A stretch of 36,166 nucleotides of DNA, taken from NCBI GenBank assembly GCA_024644235.1, contig JAHELJ010000037.1:1-36166 (forward strand). Reading direction: 5' to 3'. Below, in pieces: positions 8,567-16,954 of this stretch. Each line of letters starts with the position of its first letter. The first letter of the stretch is position 1. Source of the DNA: Lewinellaceae bacterium. GTDB taxonomy: Bacteria; Bacteroidota; Bacteroidia; Chitinophagales; Saprospiraceae. The notes under the pieces were generated by a model that saw nothing but the letters and a program-made list of their open reading frames with translations, ran no database searches and was not told the DNA's origin. Made by a program: the position numbers and the translations under genes.

Positions 8567-8630
8567 AGAGTTTTCTTAAGACTGCAAAACAACCGAATTC
8601 CCTAGAGAGTCTCTTTTTATTTAGATAAAA

Positions 8631-8649
8631 TTGACCCAAACCCGGTCAA
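8631..8649. promoter_or_regulatory. Candidate operator, inverted repeat
   Basis: TTGACC (8631-8636) and GGTCAA (8644-8649) form a perfect 6-bp inverted repeat with a 7-bp spacer in the intergenic region between the divergent TonB receptor and GH10 genes. The size and place fit a dimeric regulator site. No regulator gene is next to it, so the identity is unknown and chance cannot be excluded. Confidence 0.3.
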
Positions 8650-8692
8650 ACTATCATTTGTAGTAGATCGTAAAGGCAACCTCAAACCCGAA

Positions 8693-8723
8693 TTTGTATA
8701 TTGTCTTTTGACACATTAGTTTG
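8693..8723 (+). promoter_or_regulatory. Bacteroidota-type promoter for the GH10 gene
   Basis: TTTG (8693-8696) is followed after exactly 19 bp by TTAGTTTG (8716-8723). The Bacteroidota consensus is TTTG-N19-TAnnTTTG, so only one base of the -7 box differs. Transcription would start near 8730, giving a short leader before the ATG at 8747. Confidence 0.7.
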
Positions 8724-8746
8724 TAAGCCAGACAATTCATCCTTCC

Positions 8747-10258
8747 ATGACGCGGAAAATTATTTGTCTTTTCTGTTCCCTCATGTGTTTGTTAGGTGTC
8801 TTTTTGCCTTCCAGCGATGCCCAACTTGCAGATGGGCACGCTAAGTTTTTGGGAAATATAGCTCCCCTTTCGGGGGTGCCTTCTGACTTTGCCACATATT
8901 GGAATCAACTGACTCCTGAAAATAGCGGAAAATGGGGTTTCACTGAGCCCCAACGCGATGTAGTGGACCTTTCGACATTGCAATCGATGTATCAATTTTG
9001 CCGGAATAACGGATTCCCCTTTAAGGAACATACCTTCATCTGGGCTGGGGAAGAGCCAGATTGGATTGCAGGGTTGCCAGCTAGCGAGCAAAGGGAGGAG
9101 GTAGAAGAATGGATCAGGATTTTTGGAGAGAACTTTCCCGATGCGGAAATGATCGATGTGATCAATGAACCCTTGCACACCTCACCTTCATTTAAAGAAG
9201 CCATTGGTGGTGACGGTGCTACCGGGTGGGATTGGGTAATCTGGGCTTTTGAAAAGGCCCGTCAGCACTGTCCGAATTCCGATCTTTTGATCAACGACTA
9301 CTCTATTCTCAACAATGGATCAAATGCAGATGATTATCTGGAGATTATCAATCTACTTCAAACACGCGGATTGATCGATGGCATAGGAGTGCAAGGGCAT
9401 GGATTGGAAACGACACCGCCTGCTATCATTCAAACAAATCTGGACAAACTAGCTGCCACGGGCCTTCCTATTTACGTTTCCGAATTTGAGGTAAATCGCA
9501 AGAACGATAATAGTCAATTGAGTATTTACCAGTCCCTGTTTCCTGTGTTTTGGGAGCACAGTGGAGTGGCAGGGGTCACCGGATGGGGTTACCGGCAAGG
9601 AGAGATCTGGAAACGCAATGCTTATCTTGTACGTAGTGACGGTTCGGAAAGGCCTGCGTTGGTTTGGTTACGAGACTACTTGTCTCAAGGACCTCCAGGA
9701 GGAGGCAACGGGACGTATATCTTTATCTCCTCCTTGGAGGCGGATGCTGTGTCTACCAAAGGAAATAAATCGGGAAAGATTATTGCAACTGTGACTGATG
9801 ACACAGGGGCTCCAGTGCCTGGAGCAATGGTGACAGGCACCTTCACCGGATTGGTAAGTGGAACAGTCTCCGGAACCACCGGGTCGAACGGACAAGTTAC
9901 GTTGATCAGCACCACCTCTATGAAGGGTGGAATTACATTTACTTTCTGTGTTGATAATGTGAGTGGATTGCTACCATATGATGCAGGTTCTAATCTTGAA
10001 ACATGTGATGGTTTAGGTAGTGGATTCCGATTAACGGAAGATTTTACCCAGATTTCCAAAGTTGAAGTTTATCCTAATCCGGCACGTCAAAGGGTAAGAA
10101 TTAATGGAGGGAATCCCGGTGAGCCAATTTACTTGAAGAACAGCAGCGGGGTGTTGGTGAAAATTTTCCACAGCAATCATCTCGATGTGTCGGGGTTGTC
10201 TAAGGGATACTATATCCTTCACTTTGGCTTCAAGAGCCATCCATTGGTAATCCTCTAG
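8747..10258 (+). CDS. Exported GH10 family glycoside hydrolase with type IX secretion tail
   Basis: Residues 1-25 are a signal peptide. Residues about 27-320 are a GH10 (beta-xylanase-type) TIM barrel: the acid/base Glu141 lies in DVINEP, the nucleophile Glu246 in VSEFE, a His in VQGHG (218), and the C-terminal GVTGWGYRQGEIW strand. Residues about 325-430 are an immunoglobulin-like linker domain, and 432-503 are a Por-type sorting tail beginning VEVYPNPA, so the protein leaves the cell by the type IX system and is probably surface-attached. GH10 enzymes cut beta-1,4-xylan by a retaining mechanism. The usual WHxQ segment is WAGE here (residues 99-102), so two conserved -1 subsite residues differ and substrate specificity may have changed. 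A promoter precedes it, and the DUF1080 gene follows 9 bp after its stop. Confidence 0.9.
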   Translation: MTRKIICLFCSLMCLLGVFLPSSDAQLADGHAKFLGNIAPLSGVPSDFATYWNQLTPENSGKWGFTEPQRDVVDLSTLQSMYQFCRNNGFPFKEHTFIWAGEEPDWIAGLPASEQREEVEEWIRIFGENFPDAEMIDVINEPLHTSPSFKEAIGGDGATGWDWVIWAFEKARQHCPNSDLLINDYSILNNGSNADDYLEIINLLQTRGLIDGIGVQGHGLETTPPAIIQTNLDKLAATGLPIYVSEFEVNRKNDNSQLSIYQSLFPVFWEHSGVAGVTGWGYRQGEIWKRNAYLVRSDGSERPALVWLRDYLSQGPPGGGNGTYIFISSLEADAVSTKGNKSGKIIATVTDDTGAPVPGAMVTGTFTGLVSGTVSGTTGSNGQVTLISTTSMKGGITFTFCVDNVSGLLPYDAGSNLETCDGLGSGFRLTEDFTQISKVEVYPNPARQRVRINGGNPGEPIYLKNSSGVLVKIFHSNHLDVSGLSKGYYILHFGFKSHPLVIL

Positions 10259-10267
10259 TTGTGTCAA

Positions 10268-10966
10268 ATGATCAAAATTCAAAGCTTTGCCAGTTGTTTT
10301 TATTTATTGTCGTTACTGTTTCTATGTTGTACCGAGCCCACCACTCTAGAGTTGTTTAACGGAACGGATCTATCCGGATGGCATGTTGATGTGCCGGCAA
10401 TGGATCACAATCCAGACACGATAAATCCCTTTGTAGTTCGTGATGGTATGCTGGTAAGCCTTGGCACGCCTGGCGGGCACTTAATCACCGACTCTGTCTA
10501 TTCTAATTACCGATTGGATATAGAATATCGATTTGCCGGAGAACCCGGCAATTGCGGTGTATTGGTACACGCATCTACACCCAGAGCACTTTATAAGATG
10601 TTTCCTAAATCATTGGAAGTACAAATGATGCATGAAAATGCCGGTGACTTCTGGTGTATCGTAGAGGATATAGAAGTCCCGAATATGTTGGAAAGGAGAG
10701 GGCCAAGGGAAGAGTGGGGTGTAACAGAAGGCAAACAGCGCAGGATCCTGAATCTAACAGATCATTCGGAAAATGCAGTAGGGGAATGGAACAACATGAC
10801 GGTCGAGTGTCTGCATGATCAGATCAAGGTCTGGGTGAATGGCGAATTGGTGAACCACGGCTCAGGCTGTACAGCAACCGAAGGTCAGATCGCCGTGCAG
10901 GCTGAGGGATCGGAAGTGGAGTTTAGAAAACTAAGCCTGTCCGAAATCCAAAAACTTACCGAGTAG
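10268..10966 (+). CDS. DUF1080 (3-keto-disaccharide hydrolase) lipoprotein
   Basis: The 232-residue protein has a lipoprotein signal (hydrophobic FYLLSLLFLC, lipid Cys near residue 21) and one DUF1080 domain. It begins with the typical ELFNGTDLSGWHV and contains GNCGVLVHA and KSLEVQMMHENAGDFWCI, then WNNMTVECLHDQIKVWVNGELVNHG, all landmarks of this concanavalin-like family. Members of DUF1080 hydrolyse 3-keto-glycosides made by sugar 3-dehydrogenases. I start it at the ATG at 10268 instead of an in-frame TTG at 10259. It begins 9 bp after the GH10 gene and should share its transcript, which suggests processing of oligosaccharides released outside the cell. The family call is secure, the substrate is not. 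Confidence 0.88.
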   Translation: MIKIQSFASCFYLLSLLFLCCTEPTTLELFNGTDLSGWHVDVPAMDHNPDTINPFVVRDGMLVSLGTPGGHLITDSVYSNYRLDIEYRFAGEPGNCGVLVHASTPRALYKMFPKSLEVQMMHENAGDFWCIVEDIEVPNMLERRGPREEWGVTEGKQRRILNLTDHSENAVGEWNNMTVECLHDQIKVWVNGELVNHGSGCTATEGQIAVQAEGSEVEFRKLSLSEIQKLTE

Positions 10967-10973
10967 ACATATT

Positions 10974-11471
10974 CTAGTGCACAAACCCACCCGTTCGTAG
11001 GCCAGGGATAATCTCTTTCGAGTCCAGTTGGAATATGGATGAAAATGGGCGGAAGATGGACAGGAAATGTCTTTGTTCAATCTCATCATTCCCGGCAATG
11101 AGTTGTCTCTTTTCATTGCTTAGCTTATAACTGATGTCGTTGCCAAGAACTTCACTTGACCGGTTCTTCTCAGTCTCCGTCAAGAGCTTGAGGATTTCAT
11201 CCTGATGATACTTACCTGCTTCATTAAGTGGATTCTGATTTTTATCATCCCTGCTTTCATGATTGAAATAGACGGTGTCATTTTCAAGGGTCATTGTGAT
11301 GGAGCCATGATGATAAGGACCGTAACATCCTTGAAAAGCATATTCAAATTTCAATCTGTCTCCTTCCTTCATTTCCATAATATGTTCCTTTAGCACCGAA
11401 ACCACAGAATTGGCCGAGGCCTGGGCAACAAAAAGGGATAGAAATGAAGCAAGTAAGAATCTATTAACCAT
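10974..11471 (-). CDS. Secreted hypothetical protein
   Basis: This 165-residue protein has an N-terminal signal peptide (FLLASFLSLFVAQASA, cleavage near residue 20). The mature part is a mixed polar domain with a short aromatic segment FEYAFQGCYGPYHHG, then MTLENDTVYFNHE, which looks like a small beta-sheet fold. I do not recognise a family. The gene converges with the DUF1080 gene with only 7 bp between stops, and a TIM-barrel gene lies 96 bp upstream on the same strand. An 11-bp palindrome GTTAGTCTAAC sits just before its start. No function is proposed. Confidence 0.65.
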   Translation of the reverse strand: MVNRFLLASFLSLFVAQASANSVVSVLKEHIMEMKEGDRLKFEYAFQGCYGPYHHGSITMTLENDTVYFNHESRDDKNQNPLNEAGKYHQDEILKLLTETEKNRSSEVLGNDISYKLSNEKRQLIAGNDEIEQRHFLSIFRPFSSIFQLDSKEIIPGLRTGGFVH

Positions 11472-11567
11472 AATAGAAAAGTTAGTCTAACATGGGGACG
11501 TCTACAATTGTGATTAGTTTCAAAGTACTTGTTGGATCGTCCCGGATTTAACTCTTTTTAACACCTG

Positions 11568-12509
11568 CTAAGGTGCGGCCAGGGCCTTGGCGACACTATT
11601 CTGCATTTTTTCCAGACCAAGTCTGGCAGCTTCTATTGCCTCCATCTTCCAATAATCCCTATTGAACAATTCCAGAGAAAGTACGATCGGACTCTGTTTC
11701 GCATTGAGCACATTTATGATAAAGTCAAGCGGTGCAACTCCGTCTCCCGGATATACTCGATAACTGTCGTCGATCGAGTCTCTGTCAGGGATTTCGGGAT
11801 AGTCGTTTATATGAAACATATGAATGGCTCCTCCATCCAAGAGTTTGAGTCCATTAAAATCTGAAACACCTTTGTAGATATGATAAACATCGGGAAGGAT
11901 ACATGCGTCAGCATGTCCGCATTGAGACGCCACATACATTACTTCTCCTAGTTTATGCAGGTTGGCTGAAAAGCCCCAGAGTTCCAATTGGGGAGTTACC
12001 CCTGTCATTCTTCCAATTTCCAAAAGCTCATGATAGCGTTCAGCCGCTCTGTCCAGATCGAGTTGGGGTAATTCAGTAGCCCCTGCGGGAGGAGCAGCCG
12101 TGCGCTCACATCCTATTTCAGCCAATATGTTCATCTCATTTTCAGCCAGCTCAAGTCCCTTTTTTCGGGTTGCTTCATCGTCCACAATCCATTGGGCAAA
12201 TCCGATGGAGCTTTCGATCTTGATGCCCGCATTTCGTGCCTGTTGCTTGATGGCCTTGGTAGTACCACCGTTTTCGAGAAAAGCATTAAGTGAACGCATC
12301 CAGATCTCGATACCATCATATCCAGATCTGGCAGCGATTTCTATTTCACCACTTAGACCAACATTCTGACCCATGATGGTGGAAGTATTCAAGCAATAGC
12401 TGAACTGATGATCATTGACATCAGACCCCGCCTTTTGGAAAGTTAGGGGCAGTGTCAACGATCCAAAAGCAAGACCTGTAGTTCGAAGGAGGGTTCGTCG
12501 ATTTATCAT
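11568..12509 (-). CDS. Sugar phosphate isomerase/epimerase-like TIM barrel, exported
   Basis: This 313-residue xylose-isomerase-like TIM barrel has a twin-arginine-type signal (MINRRTLLRTTGLAFGSLTL). Visible landmarks include GYDGIEIWMRS on strand 1-2, PQLELWGFSANLHKLGEV with a metal-binding Glu, ILPDVYHIYKG with Asp and His, MFHINDYPEIPDRDSIDD and a terminal LSLELFNRDYWK Glu. These acidic and histidine residues are the usual divalent-metal ligands. The protein would act in the periplasm on a sugar or keto-sugar, as for the other TIM barrel at 2411-3271. It lies 31 bp after the cyclase gene on the same strand. Substrate not readable. Confidence 0.87.
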   Translation of the reverse strand: MINRRTLLRTTGLAFGSLTLPLTFQKAGSDVNDHQFSYCLNTSTIMGQNVGLSGEIEIAARSGYDGIEIWMRSLNAFLENGGTTKAIKQQARNAGIKIESSIGFAQWIVDDEATRKKGLELAENEMNILAEIGCERTAAPPAGATELPQLDLDRAAERYHELLEIGRMTGVTPQLELWGFSANLHKLGEVMYVASQCGHADACILPDVYHIYKGVSDFNGLKLLDGGAIHMFHINDYPEIPDRDSIDDSYRVYPGDGVAPLDFIINVLNAKQSPIVLSLELFNRDYWKMEAIEAARLGLEKMQNSVAKALAAP

Positions 12510-12540
12510 AGTTATATGAGGTGATATTTGTTGCAGCGGT

Positions 12541-14607
12541 TCACATAAATCCGACTTCGTTCAGGAAATATTGCCACCGGACATCAGTTCTGAGCGGTTC
12601 AAAGGGAGGTTCAACCATGAGCCAAAACATTTCTACTTCCCGGCCCTTGAGTGCTCGATCGAGAAAATCAAATGCCTCATCAAGCTCTCCTCTTTGCGCT
12701 AATACCTGAGCGGTATAAAATGCTGGGCTTCCCACCGTACTTTTGTCACTACGCTGTTTAAGAATATTTAAGAGTTTATCACAATCCGATCGGTTTCCAA
12801 GATGATGATGGGCTATGGCGGCATTACCAAGACTACGAGGGGATGCCTGAGTGACATCCTCCAATTCCCCGGCAAGTATGTCCAACACCCTTTGGTATCT
12901 ACCAGTGTAAACAAAGGTTCTTGCTGCATCGGAAATTATGCTTGATATGGGAAATAGTTGAAGAGCTTCTTCATAGTGACGGACAGCCTTTTCAGGATTA
13001 CCGTCGAAGAAAAAACTCAGACCGGTTGTACTCCAGCTATCGCTGACGGAGGCATCTTCCCTCAGCATCCTGTTGCTTACTTCTACTGCTTCCTGAAATC
13101 TTCCCGAGGCATTTAGGAAGTCTACATATCCGGGATCATTGGTATGATTAGACGGGTTTAGATGAAAGAATTCCTGCCATTCTTTCTCGGCACCCTCAAA
13201 GTCCCATCTAAACCACAGGTTTAAAGCAGCAAGATATACGTGAGTGGTTGGATATTGAGGATCGAGTTCCCTTGCTTTATTCAGGTTCTCAAAGACCATA
13301 TCCAGGATCTCAGATGGCTCCAGGTCTCCCATATAGGATCCACGCCACAACCAGAGATAACCTAGCTCTGCATGGGCTGGAGCAAAGGAAGGTTCAAGCT
13401 CGATAGCTTTGCGTAAGAGGGAGTCAGCTGTGGAGAAATCGTCGTAGTGGGTTTCACTGTATTTGGCACGCATAAATAGTTTCCATACTTCGGGGTCATC
13501 CGTGGGCGCATACTCCATGCGTTCTGCCACTTCATAGCCTATCTCGCTTTTGAGTCGGGATGCTACGGAGTAGGCAATATCACTTTGAAGTTCAAAAATA
13601 TCCGCCATCTCCCGGTTGTAGGTTTCTGACCATCGGGTAGTATCTGCCAGCCCATCAATGAGTTTTACGATGATTCGAACCTGATCCTCGCTGATACTGA
13701 CACTACCCTCTAAAAGATTCGACACGCCCAGTTTCTCTGCAATTTCACTGGTAGATAGATCTGTATTCTTAAACCTGGCCGATGAGGTTCTCGATCTTAT
13801 TGTGAGGTCCGAAACCTGAAAAAGCCGGTTTAGGATTTCTTCAACCATTCCGTCGGCGAAATAATCCTGATCCGGATCCTGACTCATATTTACAAACGGT
13901 AATACCGCAATTGAACTTTGGGTTAACAAAGGATCTTGCACCTTCTGACCAGACTGACGCGGTAAGAAGTAAAAGATCAAAGAACCCAAAAGAATCGAAG
14001 CAAGGAGAATCACCCCAAATAGCGGCTTCACAAAGAATTTCCTATTGGGAGGGGTCTGGCCACTAATCCGTAGGAATTTATCAAGTATTTGATCAGGATG
14101 CGGGACTACTATGCCTTCAACATCGATCGCGTATAAAGTTTGCTTTTCATCAATGTTGTGGAGTAGAAATTCTCCAAGTGGTTGGGAGCTATATTCAGAT
14201 TTGTTGCGAATCTGGTCGCGGGTAGCTTTGGTAATCAATATAGATCCGGGAACACCTAACTTTTCAACTCGGGCTGCAATGTTAACTCCATCTCCCAGAA
14301 CATCTTCGTTTTCAAAGGTGACTTCTCCCTGGTGTATTCCAATTCTAAGATTAATGTTTTTGGCCAGACACTCCCTCTGAATACCAATAGCACATGAAAC
14401 AGCGTCGCTGGAAGAATGAAAAGATGCCAACATGCCATCACCTATTTCCTTAATTAGCTGACCTCGGAAATTGAGAATCCAGCGTTGATGAATCAATCGA
14501 TTTTCCGCGAGCGTATTTAATGCACGGAATTCGTCAGAACTCATCATAGCTGAATATCCTGCTATGTCGGTGAACATAATTGCGATAAGTTTGCGAGCAG
14601 ATTCCAT
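12541..14607 (-). CDS. Class III nucleotide cyclase - TolB-like - TPR protein
   Basis: This 688-residue protein has three parts. Residues about 5-175 are a class III adenylate/guanylate cyclase catalytic domain with both metal-binding aspartates (FTDIAG, D14; EIGDGML, D57) and the GDGVNIAARVE motif carrying the transition-state Asn and Arg, so it should be active. A single transmembrane segment follows (about 192-210). Residues about 226-345 are a TolB/FlgO-like domain (SIAVLPFVNMSQDPDQDYFADG), then several TPR repeats to the end. Such cyclases are signalling proteins with an outward-facing TPR sensor or scaffold; whether the product is cAMP or cGMP cannot be told with certainty. It is 63 bp from the DUF819 gene on the same strand; no effector gene is close. 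Confidence 0.9.
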   Translation of the reverse strand: MESARKLIAIMFTDIAGYSAMMSSDEFRALNTLAENRLIHQRWILNFRGQLIKEIGDGMLASFHSSSDAVSCAIGIQRECLAKNINLRIGIHQGEVTFENEDVLGDGVNIAARVEKLGVPGSILITKATRDQIRNKSEYSSQPLGEFLLHNIDEKQTLYAIDVEGIVVPHPDQILDKFLRISGQTPPNRKFFVKPLFGVILLASILLGSLIFYFLPRQSGQKVQDPLLTQSSIAVLPFVNMSQDPDQDYFADGMVEEILNRLFQVSDLTIRSRTSSARFKNTDLSTSEIAEKLGVSNLLEGSVSISEDQVRIIVKLIDGLADTTRWSETYNREMADIFELQSDIAYSVASRLKSEIGYEVAERMEYAPTDDPEVWKLFMRAKYSETHYDDFSTADSLLRKAIELEPSFAPAHAELGYLWLWRGSYMGDLEPSEILDMVFENLNKARELDPQYPTTHVYLAALNLWFRWDFEGAEKEWQEFFHLNPSNHTNDPGYVDFLNASGRFQEAVEVSNRMLREDASVSDSWSTTGLSFFFDGNPEKAVRHYEEALQLFPISSIISDAARTFVYTGRYQRVLDILAGELEDVTQASPRSLGNAAIAHHHLGNRSDCDKLLNILKQRSDKSTVGSPAFYTAQVLAQRGELDEAFDFLDRALKGREVEMFWLMVEPPFEPLRTDVRWQYFLNEVGFM

Positions 14608-14670
14608 TAGTGCATCATTGTTAAATAATTTACGGGTTTTTTAGACACAGCACAATTGACCGATGGTTAT

Positions 14671-15813
14671 TTAAACTACGCCAAAACTCAGTCGGAGCAG
14701 GTAGATGGTAAACAACCCCCAACTGGTTCCAGTAACCATGCTTAGGATGGCCAGAATAATAGCGTGAGGCATCCATTCCTCATTGAATGCAGCAGTAACC
14801 GCAGGGGCAGTAGAGATGCCTCCTACATTAGCCATACTGGCAATTGGCACCCAGGCGAGGTGCAAGTTGAGAACTTTGGCCAGAGCCAGCATGACTAGGA
14901 AGTGAGCCAGTATCCACAGAATACATGCTAGTATGATAGAAGGTGGAAGGGAAAAGGCATCAAAAGTGAGTCGGAGACCAAGGATGGCCATAATCAAAAT
15001 GATTAGATATCCCCCGACCTTTAATACAAATGCGTGACTCCAGTTCTTAACCAGATTTCCTAGTAACAATCCGATCCCTGACAACAAAAGAATCTTAAAT
15101 AAAAACGACTGAATGAGAAAATGGGTCAATATGATTATTAATATACATGCTATGGCCGTATACCAGATGGATTTCTTCTCCCCCTTGGGGATCTCATCTG
15201 GTACAAAATCCGGAATCTGGTCATTTATCCGTAGCACCCGGTTCCATTGGTCGCTTCGCTTAATAGTCTGAAACATCAGGATAGTCCAAATATTGACCAG
15301 GATATTGTCCAAAATTAGAATGGCTACAAAGATATTTTCCGGGCATGCTACGATCTCTTTCAACACCAATTGGCTGGTGCTCCCCCCAATCCAGGCACCC
15401 ACCAGCGGAATGAGCCCCTTCCAGTAAGACTCATCAATCAAAAGGCCAGACAGATCAGCATTGAAGAATTTGGCATAAGCAAGAATAAGTAGTGGTGCAG
15501 ATGCTATGACCAAGGACCCTCCTACAAAGACGATAATTGGCCTGATTCCAATAACTTTCAGCTGGGAAAAAGACAGTGCACCCATCACGGTAAGGATTGC
15601 AAGTGGCATGATAAGGTCCCGGCTCCATTGATGCAATTGAACTCCGGACAGATCCAGATTCAGCAGATAGCAAATCGATGCTGGTACTACGTAGGCAAAT
15701 AAAATTGAGGGAAACCAATCTAATAATGTACGTATCCAACCGGCTTTCAGCCTATCGAGAATGTGTACAAAAATTACTGTGAAGGTTGTAATGGCAATAG
15801 CTACGGTCAACAT
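14671..15813 (-). CDS. DUF819 family membrane protein
   Basis: This 380-residue polytopic membrane protein has about ten to eleven transmembrane helices, split by a cytoplasmic polar loop around residues 195-220. The conserved WIGGSTSQLVL (about 141-151) and the late SMANVGGISTAPAVTAAFN segments are the typical signature of DUF819 (YjcL-like) proteins, which look like sodium- or proton-coupled carriers of unknown substrate. It lies 33 bp downstream of the exported GH130-like gene and in the same direction, so it may import a product of that enzyme. This is a context inference only; no DUF819 member is known to me with a proven substrate. Confidence 0.88.
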   Translation of the reverse strand: MLTVAIAITTFTVIFVHILDRLKAGWIRTLLDWFPSILFAYVVPASICYLLNLDLSGVQLHQWSRDLIMPLAILTVMGALSFSQLKVIGIRPIIVFVGGSLVIASAPLLILAYAKFFNADLSGLLIDESYWKGLIPLVGAWIGGSTSQLVLKEIVACPENIFVAILILDNILVNIWTILMFQTIKRSDQWNRVLRINDQIPDFVPDEIPKGEKKSIWYTAIACILIIILTHFLIQSFLFKILLLSGIGLLLGNLVKNWSHAFVLKVGGYLIILIMAILGLRLTFDAFSLPPSIILACILWILAHFLVMLALAKVLNLHLAWVPIASMANVGGISTAPAVTAAFNEEWMPHAIILAILSMVTGTSWGLFTIYLLRLSFGVV

Positions 15814-15846
15814 GAGCCTCTCTCTTTGTCAACTGGTGACCGGAAA

Positions 15847-16953
15847 TCAATCATCGAAAGGCGCAGTGGCCACCGCGATCTTTGAATCGGCAGTACCGTA
15901 GTATAACCACCAGTGATCCTGGAAGATGACCATACCCTGGATAAACACGACTTGATCAATCTGACCAGAGATCTCGTAGGGTCTATCCGGCCTTATAAAG
16001 TAGCTATCGGTCCGGTCGAGCACTTGCAATGGATCATCCTTGTCAAGAAGTATCTGTCCGGCAGAATAAGTAAATGCAGGAAGATCGTCATCGCCTAGCA
16101 TTTCTGCATTTCGGGAATTGTAAAGCAATACAATACCATCTGCTGTCAGAATAGGACTGGGACCTGGTTCAACCAGATCGCTATCAAAGAATCCTTTCCT
16201 AGGTCCAAATACAATATGTAACTCACCGTCATTGGCGTAAACTGGATCCCAATGAATTAAATCCTTTGACGTACAAGCATATACGTGCTTGTCACCCCAG
16301 TACATCCAATAGCGACCATCAATTTGAGTGGCCTTTAACCTCCCTTCTTCTATACTGCAGACAATGGCTCCCGCCTTTGACCAGGTGTCTTTATGCTGAT
16401 CACCCAGAACCAAACCATGCTTGGTCCAATGCCTCAGATCAGGCGAACTCGCCACGCACAGTCGAGCTCGATCACCATCATAGGCAGTATAGGTCATCAC
16501 AAATAGTCCATCTTCTCTTTCTACCACTCTGGGGTCTTCAATTCCGCCTTCCCATTCCAAAAGAAACATAGAGTCATGGTCTGGGTAGAGTATGGGATTT
16601 GAGGCGGCAATAAAGTGATATCCATTTGAGCTCATGGCCAAACCCAGCCGGGAGGTGCCATGATATTTGCCGATCATGTCTTCAGCACGAAATACCATGC
16701 AGACTGTATCATCTTTTGTCACAACGGCAGGATTGAATACATCTTTCTCCGCCCATCCAATGAGCGAATCCAATACCGGGCAATGAAATTTTAGTGTATC
16801 GGACGGTCCCAGTATAGGATTTACAGAATCCAATTTTTCAAAAGGTCCCAGAATCCAGGAGATGTCCTTTGAGGTGCTGTCTGTACAATTCCAGCTTATG
16901 GCAGCGAACATACCATAGACCAGAATCCAGCGATGTTGAAATAAGCTTAGCAT
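15847..16953 (-). CDS. Exported GH130-like beta-mannosidase/phosphorylase family protein
   Basis: This 368-residue protein has a hydrophobic N-terminus (about residues 8-20) with a cysteine at 23, so it is exported and perhaps a lipoprotein, although the lipobox (SWNC) is unusual. The rest is a five-bladed beta-propeller of GH130: FNPAVV (73-78), the family hallmark GGIEDPRVV with Asp140, then SPDLRHWTKHG and PSPILTADGIVLLYN blades. GH130 members are beta-mannoside phosphorylases in the cytoplasm or secreted mannosidases; export and absence of free phosphate favour a hydrolase. I start it at ATG 16953: the frame extends to 17157, but those 68 residues overlap the neighbouring gene and look out of frame. 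The upstream gene's stop is 1 bp away, so translation is coupled. Confidence 0.85.
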   Translation of the reverse strand: MLSLFQHRWILVYGMFAAISWNCTDSTSKDISWILGPFEKLDSVNPILGPSDTLKFHCPVLDSLIGWAEKDVFNPAVVTKDDTVCMVFRAEDMIGKYHGTSRLGLAMSSNGYHFIAASNPILYPDHDSMFLLEWEGGIEDPRVVEREDGLFVMTYTAYDGDRARLCVASSPDLRHWTKHGLVLGDQHKDTWSKAGAIVCSIEEGRLKATQIDGRYWMYWGDKHVYACTSKDLIHWDPVYANDGELHIVFGPRKGFFDSDLVEPGPSPILTADGIVLLYNSRNAEMLGDDDLPAFTYSAGQILLDKDDPLQVLDRTDSYFIRPDRPYEISGQIDQVVFIQGMVIFQDHWWLYYGTADSKIAVATAPFDD

Positions 16954-16954
16954 A

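Noticed and set aside
6137-10966. Polysaccharide utilisation locus (SusCD type)
   Set aside because: The receptor is not SusC-like in its plug and there is no SusD gene; the GH10 and DUF1080 genes are on the opposite strand.
11481-11491. GTTAGTCTAAC palindrome upstream of the secreted hypothetical gene
   Set aside because: Eleven bases with one central unpaired base are expected by chance in a window this long; no second copy was seen nearby.
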